Assembly (NCBI GenBank): GCA_964035575.1
Contig: OZ037918.1
Location: 124,001 to 188,000 of the forward strand
Source: Rhynchopus sp. YZ270_cl-10
Lineage: Eukaryota; Euglenozoa; Diplonemea; Diplonemida; Diplonemidae
Direction: 5' to 3'
DNA length: 64,000 nucleotides
Part shown: positions 11,352 to 21,900 of the stretch, piece after piece
Numbering within the stretch: position 1 is the first letter of the stretch
How the letters are laid out: each line of letters starts with the position of its first letter
Made by a program: the position numbers and the translations under genes
The notes under the pieces: generated by a model
What the model saw: the letters and a program-made list of their open reading frames with translations, nothing else
The model's database searches: none
What the model was told of the DNA's origin: nothing

Positions 11352-12317
11352 TTAAAAGCTCGACCTAGAAGATCCCATCATCTCACAGATCTCTGTATTG
11401 TTCAGCACTTTATCAAAAAACGTTGAGTACGCACCGCTCTTCATCCCTTTGAGCGCCGCCGCACAATAGGTCCCTGCGAATTTCGGCTTCATCCCGAAGG
11501 TGCTCACAATACTAGCCTCGCTGGCCCCTTCAATAATCGCCGCCGCCACGAACCCAGCACGGAATTTCGCCAGCTTCGAGGGCACCGTAGAAAAACGATA
11601 GGCACGTGCACAGAATTTTTCCCTTCCCATGCCGTTGCGTAGGGTAAGACCCACTCGAGGAGCGGAGTAAACCTCCGTAAATTTTGGCATTTTGTCAACC
11701 GGCTGCAGTTTCAGCCCTTTGAAATCATCCACTCTCAACGCCTCCCCTTCGCGGTCATCGATGAACTCTGCCACCCCCTTACCTCCGTTCAGCTCAAGGA
11801 TTTTGTTCACACAGAGACAGGGCCCTTCAATAGGCTTGTCCTCTCCTTCCTGCAACAATGACCGAATCAAAAACCCACAGTAAACCCCATTCTTTCGGTT
11901 GCCTGCAGTCAAATCAAGCCCTTTGTAGGTCCCTCCTTTGTATCCTCCGTTGGTGCCTTGCTTGTGGAAGTACCAGCATGCGTTTTGGAGTTGGTCATCC
12001 TGACGATGGGTGAAAACGTCTTTGTGTGTTTCGTGATGTAAATAAACCTCTAGCTCCGCAAGGCGGAATCTGGTACCGTTAACATCGAGGGCGAAATGGG
12101 TCATGAGGGAGGTTGCGATGTGCATTAACTCCTTTTGCTGTGCTTCGTAATCCCCTGGAAGACCGTCCGAGAGACGTCCAAAAAGCTCATCCAAGGTCTT
12201 CGGGCGGTCCACATCGGAGCCTTCTACAGAGTTGATCCTGCGTTTCTTGGGGCTAGGGGAGTTGCTTTTGCAGAAAGCGTCGAGGGTGGACTGCGTAGTC
12301 GCTTTGCGTTTGCTCAT
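11352..12317 (-). CDS. PIP-box nuclear protein, possible methylpurine-DNA-glycosylase fold
   Basis: Single exon, 321 residues. The N-terminus has a PCNA-binding-like box (QSTLDAFC, residues 9-16) followed by a basic nuclear signal (PKKRR, 23-27), so a role at replication forks or in DNA repair is likely. The body aligns by eye with AAG/MPG 3-methyladenine glycosylases: RLAELEVYL (84-93) for VETEAYL with the catalytic Glu at E90 and the DNA-intercalating region Tyr at Y92; GFLIRSL (148-154) for VLIRAL; and IEGPCLCVNKIL (163-174) for nGPGkL..al. The 3-methyladenine assignment rests on these blocks only and is uncertain. The length matches human MPG (298). A cluster of Thr/Gly/Lys around 121-139 is unusual. 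ATG 12317 places the PIP box at the extreme N-terminus, as is common for PCNA partners. Confidence 0.75.
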   Translation of the reverse strand: MSKRKATTQSTLDAFCKSNSPSPKKRRINSVEGSDVDRPKTLDELFGRLSDGLPGDYEAQQKELMHIATSLMTHFALDVNGTRFRLAELEVYLHHETHKDVFTHRQDDQLQNACWYFHKQGTNGGYKGGTYKGLDLTAGNRKNGVYCGFLIRSLLQEGEDKPIEGPCLCVNKILELNGGKGVAEFIDDREGEALRVDDFKGLKLQPVDKMPKFTEVYSAPRVGLTLRNGMGREKFCARAYRFSTVPSKLAKFRAGFVAAAIIEGASEASIVSTFGMKPKFAGTYCAAALKGMKSGAYSTFFDKVLNNTEICEMMGSSRSSF

Positions 12318-13231
12318 ATTGAGAAAGAGGGAGGAGGGAGGGGAGATGAGGAGGAGGAGGGGGGAGAGAGCAAGAGTCGCTTGAGGATGGGATTGAAGGG
12401 TATGTGTGTGTGTGGTGGAAAAGAAAGTGAAGTTAATGCAGGTCCGGCTGAAAAAAGGTAATGATGGTAAAGCTGGAAATGAAAAGTAAAAAGTACCCCT
12501 GCAGAGAAGATGTAGGAAGCCCTAAAAGAGGGGTTGAAACTTAAAAAAAACGCATCTCAAGTCGACTTCGGGAAGAGGGTGCTCGGTACTATAAGAGAAT
12601 GGAGGCGGGAGGTGGGTTTACAACCGCTCGGCGAATCATGCAATCTCTTTAGAAAATCAAAGTTTTCATGGAATTTCGTGTTCCGTCAGTTGAGGTCGAA
12701 CTCATGGTGGTTTCATGTGGAATTCTGAGCCACGAATTCCTGGACAAAGTTCTTGACAGGTTTGACGCAAACAGCCTGCTACTTCTTGGAAGACGGATTG
12801 ACCTTTTTTTTGAACGGATAAATGGAACGTAAAGTGCAAAACCCCAGATAAAATCCTAGAAAAATCCCTGATTTTTTTTGGGAAAGGAAGATTGGGAAAA
12901 ATGTTGGGAATGGAATGGCAACTGCATCTTACAAATCTCTACTTTCCACACAGACTTTTTTTATTTTTTTTTGGGAAAGGAAAGATATACGGGCTAGACT
13001 AATAAACAAAAGGAAAAATACTATACGTACGGGTTACATTCCACTCTCCCCTTCTTCTCCCTCACCCCCGTCACCCACCCACCCCGCCTTTGACCCCCCC
13101 AATTTTGCTTTCAAGGGAGGATTGACCTTTGGGGCGCGAAGACTTCCAAAAAGGATCTTTCTCTCTCTCTCCCTCTTGGACCCTTTTTCCTCAAATCCCC
13201 CATTTGTTGCTTCTTTTTTTGAATGTCATCA
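12318..13231. other. Intergenic spacer
   Basis: 12588-12655 repeats 4000-4057 (ACAACCGCTCGGC core). Otherwise A/T-rich and pyrimidine-rich DNA with no supportable gene. Confidence 0.5.
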
Positions 13232-16200
13232 TTACGTTTCCTTTTCCCGACTTCCGGGGATCACATTGCGGGGGGCCTGTTTTTGTTTGTGGTTGTTGTG
13301 GTTTGTATTTCAAAGAGGGTTATTTTTTCTCTCTTTTTTTTTTGAAAAAAAAAAAAAATAAATAATACCTGTCGTGTCGCAGACCCCAACGCTGAGAGCG
13401 ACGAGCTAATCTCATCAAGATGGGCTGCGAGGCCGTGGAAGTTGTGGAGTACATAGTTCATCGAGAGGGGGTCTTTATAGATCTGCTCGACAATCCCAAA
13501 GAACTCATTCGAAACGTATCGGCGGAGCTCTGCCTTAAGCTTTGCAGAATCTTGGCTGGGCAGGTCCCCCATCCTGCTATCACCTCCCCCTGAAGAGAGC
13601 ACCTGCGACTGCGAACCTGCCATAGAATTCGTATACACAAAGTAGTGGTGCACCAGGAAGGTTAATCCGTTCAGCCAATAGGTCCACTGCCGGCCGTAAA
13701 AGAGTGTCACGAAGAGTGTGCCCTGCACCACTCCGCTCCCCTTCTTGCGCGCCTCAATGACAAGCATGTGTGGTGACTTCACGCCAAGGAAGGCCAGCTT
13801 CGAGAGGTCCAAATCCTCGACTGCGGCCTCCCATGTGTCGGCCCTCTGCAGGACTTCATCCCTCAGAACGCTCCAGTCGGAGACACCATCGAGGAGTTTG
13901 TGGTTGATGTTGTCGAAGACGCCTTTCTTTTCCTGTGAAAAGGATTGAAATGTGCTAAAAACGTAAAAAGGAAACGTTTGGTTCAAAGGAACGTTGGATG
14001 AAGTTGCCCAAAAAAAATGGAAAAGAAAAAGAAAGGTTTGGTAAAGGAGTTCTGTTCAACTCGAGGGCAATTGGTGTCGTTTTCTTTTGGAGGGGAGGGG
14101 GAGGGGGGGAAACAGATAAAAGATGGATACCTTCCTGCAGCACATCGACGAGAGGTAGAAGTCGTGAGAGGTGCCGAACTCCTCGTACAGCTTTTGGATG
14201 ATGAGCGGGAGGAAGCCCATTTGGCCCCGCTTCGACGCGTTGTCGCGCCCGATGACGGTCTGCGACTTGCCGCTGTAGGGCATGCCACAGCATGTGATGG
14301 AGACCTTCTTGCCCATGGTGCGTCCGCGCATCAGCGTCCGTATGATGGGGGACCCAATGCGCTGGAAGAGCTGCGTGGGCGTCGTCGACTCGTTGAAGAA
14401 CACATCAAACTTATACCTCAGCTCACGTGGTATTGACGCGTCTGCCTCGTGTTGTGCAGACAGATCGATGGTCACCAGACCATCAGGCTGTGGAGAATAA
14501 TAAAAAGTAAAAATATGGAGTAAAAGATGAGCCGTTGAACGGCCATTGAAGTGTAAAATATAAAGTGATGTGTCTGAAAAAGCCAAAAACAAAGTGACCT
14601 TTCTTCAGCCACACTAAGATGAACCGAAGCCTCTCCCTTGATCACAAGGGGTTATCTTTTAAAAAACAACGTAACGACATGACATACAGTCCCCGCCACA
14701 GCGAGGTAGTTCCGCTGCTTGTCACCTGCTGCGGATTTGCTGGAGGCCCCCAACTCTGAGTTGCGCGATACCTCCAACCCTGGTGTCCCATGATCAATGG
14801 TCGGTGTGAGGAGCTCCTGGCTGGCCTGCCGCCTATGCTCCGGCCTGCTGTCGAACGACGTAAAAAACCCTGTCGCCAGCACATCGTTGCAGTGATGCGC
14901 TGCGATAAACAACCCACACAGGTCGTTCGCCTCACCGTCCTCATCCTCCTCTTCCTCACCTTGCCCCGCAGACGCTGCCACGCCGTTCTCTTCACTGGGC
15001 TTCGTAGGGAACCAACCCTCCGCCGGAGGCTTCGCCCCTCCCTTCATAATCTGAAACTGCGGGCTCTTGATGACATGCTTGATCCGAAAGCTCTTCAGCT
15101 TCTGCTGTGCTGGGGAATCTCCCAGGGGGCCGGTCCTGGGGGTGACATCAAGATTCGTCTTTGGTGTGACGTCTCGCGTCGTACAGCCGTCCGGAGAATC
15201 CAAAATTTCTACCATAGATGCATCGCTTTTATCGTCGGCGGGGGTAGTTGGGTCTATGTGTTCTACGGTCAACGCAGGGTCGCCTAGAGAGAGCCCTACC
15301 TCATCCATGGTCGACCCAAGGTCGTTTGTCCTGAACAGTTCGTCCATGCTAGTGAGTTCGCGGCCGTCATCGTCGTCTTCCTCCTCCTCCTCTTCTTCCT
15401 CTTCGACCTCTTCCCATTCCTCGTAGTCCTCCTCGGAGGATGTTTCTTGGCCATTTGCCTTAGCAAGGAAAGGGTGTGTAAGGAGTTCGTCGCAGTCTGC
15501 GCGTTCGTCAGGGTCGCGTTGAAGACAGCGGTCCAAGAAGAGGTGGAGACGGCGGGAGAGAAATTTTGGAACGTTCGGGGTGATGTCGCTGTTGGCGATC
15601 TGCGTGATGAAGTCCATGACGTCTGTGTAGATGATGGTGTTCGCCCAGGGCTGCTTCCCGGTGGCGAGCTCGAGGAGCGTGCATCCAACAGACCATATGT
15701 CGCCTTTGTGAGAGTGCTTCCCACGGATTGCCTCGGGCGCAATGTACGCTGGGGTCCCAACAAACTTCGTCTCGTTTATCCCGTCGGCAGTCTCCACCTT
15801 CTTGGAGGCCCCGAAGTCCGCGAGCTTCACATTCGCGTCAATCGAAACCAACAGATTCGCGGGTTTAATGTCTCTGTGCAGTACACCCTTAGAGTGCAGG
15901 TACTGCAAACCACGGAGGAGGTGCAGTGTGTAGACTGCGCAGACCTGTTGAGAGAGGGGTTTTTGAAAATTGAAGCGGATTAATTTCTGGTATTTTTCAG
16001 GTATGTTACCAAAAACGATGGAAAGAAAGGGTAAAAAGAAAAGTAGTTTCGGCCGGAGGGTGGGGTCTAAGAAGGGTGGGTTTGCGTTTGCTTTAAAGAC
16101 CATACCTCCTCACTGAGACGTCCGTACTGTTTTATGACTGAGGCTAATGAACCGCCGTCTACGTACTCGAGGTAGATCTTGACGACAGAGTTGTCCTCGC

Positions 16201-16498
16201 TCAGCTCAAGGTCGAAGTACCGCACGATGTTGTCGTGGCTCAGTGTCTGCAGCAGGTCAAATTCGTTGCGCACCTCCTCATCACTGTTCAGGTGCTCCAC
16301 CTGGATCACCTTGATCGCGACAAACTGCCCCGTCAGCTGGTCGATGCCCTGGTACACCGTGCCAAACGCGCCCTGCCCAAGCTTGCGTCCCTTCCTGTAC
16401 CGCCCGAGGCCCTTCTTCTGACGCGCCTGTGCGTGTCGTGTTGAGTAATCATTGCGGGGAGCGTTGGCTACCGCCTTAGCGTCCGGCTCCGCAGTCAT
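13232..16498 (-). CDS. Protein kinase-kinesin motor fusion protein
   Basis: Exons 16498-16106, 15944-14688, 14487-14131, 13932-13369, 13276-13232. Every exon is a multiple of three and all introns are phase 0 (donors GTATGG, GTATGT, GTATCC, GTATTA). Product 871 residues. Residues ~34-300 are a STE/MAP3K-like Ser/Thr kinase: GQGAFG loop (41-46), VAIK lysine K63, HRD D156, DFG D174, TPAYIAPE. A highly acidic, probably disordered linker (~310-540) follows. Residues ~540-760 resemble a kinesin motor: YLAVAG strand, KFDVFFNESTTPTQLF, and a P-loop GMPYSGKS (618-625) in place of GQTGSGKT. Canonical switch I (SSRSH) and switch II (DLAGSE) are not recognisable, so motor activity is doubtful. A coiled C-terminal region follows. 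The last 14-residue exon is the least certain. ATG 16498 was preferred over the upstream in-frame ATG at 16639, which lies within a dispersed repeat. Confidence 0.8.
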
Positions 16499-18914
16499 GG
16501 TGGGGGTGGGTGGCGCGCCACTGTGGCCCGCTTCGACTCTGCTGGGGGAGCGTGATGGTGTGATGGTGAGTGGTAAAGAAAGTAAAGAAAAATTTATAAG
16601 ATGACCCGAAGCCTCTCGTTGCTTAGTCACCTTGATCACATTCGTTATCGCACAGCAACAGCTGCGCTGGCTTCCACAAGCTTGTTGTCAGGGATGATGT
16701 CTTTTCCCCAGCCGGAGTTCGTAATTTTGGTACGATGAAGTGTTCGAGTAAAGTTGGCAGTACAAAACGCCTCTGGGACGCAGGCACTGACACTCCGCAG
16801 GGTTATCGAACCCCGGGGTGTTGCATTTGAGTGCTGCTTACAGGGAAACTGTAAGCAGGCAGGCATTTCCCCCATCTTGACTGAAGTAAAGAGACGCTTG
16901 TATAAGACCAAACCAAAGCCTCTCTGTGCTTAGCCACCGAGAGATGCAACGTAGCTCTCATGCACACAGACCATCTTAGTAGAGGCTGTTCTGATAAAAA
17001 AACTTCCCCCATTTTTTCCAAGAAAAACGTCTCCAAAACGGATAGGGGTGGATCACCTTTTTAGTTTGTTTCGTTTTTTTTTTAAAGTACTTGTTTATTT
17101 TGATACCCCATTTTTCATTTGGCTTTTTGACAGATTTTGTATTTTGTATTTTTTTTTTTTTTTTTGCTTTTTTTTTTGAAATCTTTGGTTGTGTCTTAGC
17201 GTCAGGCTCACAATTTGCGTCTTTGTCATTTTCTGGTTACAAGCACCTTCTCGTTTTAAATACCACACACAAAACAATCAAGTGTGTCAGAAGCCGTGAT
17301 AATGTTAAGCCGCCTTCAGGAGAAGAAGTGCCATTTGTTTCGAGAGAGAAAGAAAGAAAAGTTTATAAGATGATCCTAAGCCTCTCGTGCTCAGTCACCT
17401 TATCATATTCGTTATCGCACAGCTTAACGAAAGAAAAGGTTGACTTGAAATACAAAGCCCTCTCGTGACAGTGTAATAAAATGAGTCTTCACATGCGAAA
17501 GAGAAGTTGAAAAGTACAAACACCTCACCGTTCATCGGCGGACACAGGAACTGGTTCCCCTCCGGGTTATCGAACCCCATGAGAGCACTTCATTGGCATG
17601 CACGCAGTTACTCAGAAAATAAAAAAAAGAAAAGAGTGAAGATGATACTCTCCTGCTTGCCGCCACCCAACAAAAACTTGAAAGATTAGATTCATTGAAA
17701 GATGAATGTTTCTCGTGAATGTACACTCACATCTGATCAATTAAAATGACGCATGGTGAACCCAACCCAAGACAAGACCCGTTCGCATAGAACAGAGCGA
17801 CCCAAAAAAACCCCCCAAAATCAGAAAACAACGACAACTAAGACAACACTACACCAGCAACCCCCCCTTTACAAAGAAAAGACCTGTAAGGATTTATGAA
17901 CCCTGAATAAGGCATGTGCTTTTTGTTGGTTTGACCATTTTAAACAAACGGTATGCAGGTACCTCCGATGGACCCTTCGTACGATACACATAGCTCTCTC
18001 CTTCTCCTATAAAAAAAAATGTTCAAAAGTGAAGTTACAAAAAGAGACACCCCCAAACCCACCCCACCCATATTCTGCTTGTATTCTGTGCGAATTGAAG
18101 AAACAAAAAAAAAAGTGAAAAATTGAAAAAAATGATGGATGTGTCTCTCGTGCACACACCACATAGATATCTGCCCCGCCTCTCCCCCAAACTAAAGAAA
18201 ATTTGTAAGATGAATGTGCCTCTCGTGTGCACAGACATCTACTAAAAAGTGAAGTTGATAGTGCAAACGCCTCTGGGACGCAGGCGCTGACACTCCGCGG
18301 CTAAAAAAGAAACCATTGTGAAAGACGAAGCCACGCCCCCCCATGTAGCTGGAAGCAGAGGGACGAGAGAGAAAAAAAATAGAAAAGTTTATAAGATGAT
18401 CCTAAGCCTCTCGTGTGCTTAGTCACCATAAAAAAAAAGAGAAGTTGAAAAGTGCAAACGCCTCACCGTTCATCGGCGGACGCAGGCAAAAAATAAAATA
18501 AAATGAAAGGATACACGTTCTCTTCTCCTGGCCGAAAGCCAGGAGACCTACAAAAAAGAAAAACAAGAGAACGTTTATTAGATGAACCTAAGCTCTCTCT
18601 CTCTGCTTTAGTCACCTCCGAAAAAAGGGGGTTTACAAACAAGCTTGAAACCTGTTGTTCAACATCGCCCTTAGTACCCCCACCATAACCTTGGTGAAAG
18701 CTATTCAAATTTTGGCTTTTTTTTTTGTATTTTTTTGTGCTTTTTTGCGAAGAAAGCAAACCCCTTCCCCTCCCTCCCTTTCCCCCCCTCCCTTTTTAAA
18801 TGCAACGATTCGTCTGAGGGTGCTTGGCTTGATGGAGGGGGGTTAACAACGCATGATTCTCCTTGAAACGAACGAATAAATGTGTCCAAAAAAAAATACA
18901 GCATTCACCTCCAC
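16499..18914. other. Intergenic spacer dominated by SINE-like repeats
   Basis: No gene seen. It holds the densest set of the two commonest repeat families: AAGCCTCTCGTGC type at 16590-16632, 17355-17399, 18388-18426 and 18572-18617; GACGCAGGC..CTCCGCGG type at 16752-16818, 17513-17578, 18245-18302 and 18438-18485. The rest is homopolymer A/T. Confidence 0.6.
16590..16818. repeat. Composite copy of the two main SINE-like repeats
   Basis: The left part (TATAAGATGA.CC..AAGCCT, then CTCGTTGCTTAGTCACC and CGTTATCGCACAGC) recurs at 7555, 17355, 18388, 25645, 41246 and 41752. The right part (AAGTTG..AGT.CAAA.CGCC, GGGACGCAGGC.CTGACACT, GGTTATCGAACCCC) recurs at 17513, 18245, 18438, 19667, 26729, 28244, 30232, 36788, 41296 and 47158. 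The reverse complement of the last block, GGGGTTCGATAACC, resembles a tRNA T-arm / pol III B box with one extra base, suggesting a tRNA-derived SINE. No A box can be placed correctly, so this is tentative. Confidence 0.65.
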
Positions 18915-21900
18915 TTACCACTCCCTGCGAGGGACTGAGGGCTGGTTCGATTGAATCTGTAAAAAGAGATTTTTATTTTTGAAAAAAAAATATTTTGAAC
19001 CATACCTTGGCACGGAAGCTCTCTAAACGTCTTCTGCAGGTTTCAATGAGTTCGCGTACGTTGGCGGGGATCTCTGGGTGCGCTTCTGCTGTGCCGTACA
19101 TCTGCGCCACGTCGTCGGCGAGGATGGGGTACTCACGTCTCAGCTGCTGCACCGCACAGTCGGACTGCTGGTAGGAGAGGTCTGGCTCGTATCTGTCGAG
19201 CCACTGCAGGCAGAACTGACCAAGGATCGCCATGAGACGCGCCACCATGGCACGCTTCGTCGCCGTCGCCTCGACCTGCGCACCACGGAACAAGGCAAAC
19301 ATATCAATCGTCTGTCCACGCTCAATGTTCATCCACAGCTGCCGGTACCCGTCGTACAGCACCCGAGAGCTTGGCCAGTTCAGCGCAGTCGCAACCTCTC
19401 CTGGGACAACGCTTGCGGGGGAGGACTTCGGGTCCAGCAACGAGCCCTCGGGGACTGCGCTCTGACCACGTTGGTCGCAGATCTGCAGGGCCATCTCCTC
19501 AAGCCCGGAGAGGACGAGTTCTGTGTGGTGGTGGTGGTGAAGAGAGAAGAGAAGAGGTTTGTTAGACGAACGTCTGGTTTAAAAAGTTTGAAATAGTAGT
19601 TGTGCTAAAACACATCTCAGTCGAGCTCATGCAAAGGGTGGGACGTGAGTGGTCCTTTACAAAGTAAAGTTGATAGTGCAAACGCTTCTGGGACGCAGGC
19701 ACTGGTTACCTTGGTACAAATGATCGGTGCGTGGGTGGACCCTAACCATGCAGTCCTACCCTCCATTTTTACATCGGAAACCAAAATGGAAGAAAAAATA
19801 ACAACACATACGCAGAGGCATGAACGGAGGGGGTGTGTGCTGCACAATGCCCTGGTCGATCCCAGCCGCATCCTGGAGCTTGCTGAAGCAGCTGATGATG
19901 GCACCCAGGTCGTCGCGCTTTACGAGGCGGCGGTGGCGCTCGATGAGCTTGCTGACGAAGTCCTGCACGGTGTAGGGGCCGATGTTGCTGGTCGAGTTGA
20001 AGATGTGCTTCAGTTCGGGGCGGTCGATGCCCATGATTCTGTGGGAGCAATTTTTGTTTTTGTTTTGATTTGAATTTGCACGATCTAACATACCTCAGCA
20101 GCTTAATCGCGAGGTGCGGAACTGCCTCGTCATAAGAGTCGTGCAGCATTTCATAGAGGCGCTGTGCAGGGAGGAGTTCGTGCTGCAGCTCTGCCCTGTC
20201 CTGTGCGGCAGCGACCTCGAGAGCCTCGCTGACGAGCATCTCCTGGCTCCATGCCTCGTGGGGCAGCTCTCTCAGCATCTCCTGCTGCACGCCTGCCACT
20301 GCACCGGGTTTGTGTGTACTCAGCCATTGCTCGATCTGACGACCGAAGGTTGTTGTGTTGCCACGCTTTGCAGAAGCCTCTGCCTTGACCAAAATGTCTG
20401 TAGAAAGAAGTGAGGGTGGTTGAAAAATAGTAACTCTTGATGGGATGAGCCTCTCGTGCTCAATCACCTCATTAAAGGAAGGTGGGTTTGGGCAGGGTGT
20501 TTCCTAATTTTGGAAATTTTCCGGAAAATTCCGACATCCGGAAGCAAATTTTTTCCCTGGAACAAAAGTGGGTTTTCAGCCCTAAAACATGCCGCAATTG
20601 GCATTTCCGGAATCCGTCCGCGCTGTGGTGGGGTCAATTTGCCGAAATGGCCAAGTTCTTGGTGTTGGTCAAAATGAGTGTAAGGTAAAGGGGACCAGGT
20701 AAATCCCACAACCCAGATTTTCTCTCCTGATCCTGAAAACATGAAAATGCCCGAAAACACCGGCATTTGCATTTTCGGAATCCGCCCGTTCTGTGGTGGG
20801 GTCAATTTGACGAAATGGACAAGTCCTTGGTTTTGGTCAAAACCCGCCAGTGTAAGGTAAAGGGGGGCAAGTGTTTGCCTGTAGAAACTGGTAGGAACAG
20901 GCAGCGCCGCAGGCGCACGGTACCCAACATCGGTGAAAATAAAAACTCCCGAAAACTGCTTTATTTGAATGATTGGAGCGATCCAGAACAGCGAACATAC
21001 TTTTTTCGGGAAAATACCAAAAAATAAGCACTTTAAATACGTCCCTAATTTTTTCCCGCAAATTTTTTCCCTGGCCAATTTTTTCCAAATCCCCGGAAGC
21101 GGAAGCAAATTAGGAAACACCCTGGGTTTGGGCAGAGATTTTTTTGTGGGGGGGTGGGGGGGGGGTTCGACCCCCCTTGGGGGGTTTTTCAGACGTGTCC
21201 AGGGGGGGTGGAGAAAAAAAAATCCGGGGGCCGAAAAATTTCCAGGGGGGGTGGCCCGGCATGCACCCACATGTGCACTCGCCATGGGGCCATATTCAGC
21301 CTCGTGCCTCGTGAACAAAGTGACTCTGTGCAGCCAGAACGCGACTCAATTAGTCAAACGCCGAAGGAAAAGGAAGCATGCAGCATGGCAAAAGACAAAA
21401 AGTAGCGTACCGTGCGCCTGCGGCGCAATCTTGCAACCCACCCTTCCCATGACATAGTTTGGCGGTAAAAATGTGTAATTTTAAGCGCAAATTTTTGAAA
21501 TGTTGCGTACCGTGGCTTCGCCAGGAACCTATGGGTGCCATGACCGCCGTTTCTTTTGTAAATGTACTGAGGTTACTGATAATTCGTGCCCCGTCTGCCT
21601 GGTGTAAATATCAGGGAAGTGCCGAACTCCGCAGTTGGGCAACCACGGAATTCTCACATTCCGCCGGAGGCCCCCAACTTGAGCTAAGGTGGGGACCTGG
21701 GCGCGCGAAGCGCGCCCGGGCTCGACTGACAAATTTTCGACCCCCCTTGAGGCCTGAAAAACCGGATCGAAAAATAAACTCTGGGTTTGGGGTAAAAACA
21801 AAAAAAAAAAAAAATTGGCTGGTTCTCTCTGTTGCTTTGGATTTTGCTTTGCCTTTGTTTGATTGGGGTGGGGTTTTACTCACCCCCGATTGCATGGGCA

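Noticed and set aside
16752-16818. tRNA gene suggested by GGTTCGATAACC on the minus strand
   Set aside because: No acceptor or anticodon stem can be folded and the block recurs a dozen times; treated as a repeat.
20464-21318. Minus-strand 284-codon frame in the NUP155 intron
   Set aside because: It spans two TIR elements and their target duplications; the translation is repetitive and matches no transposase.
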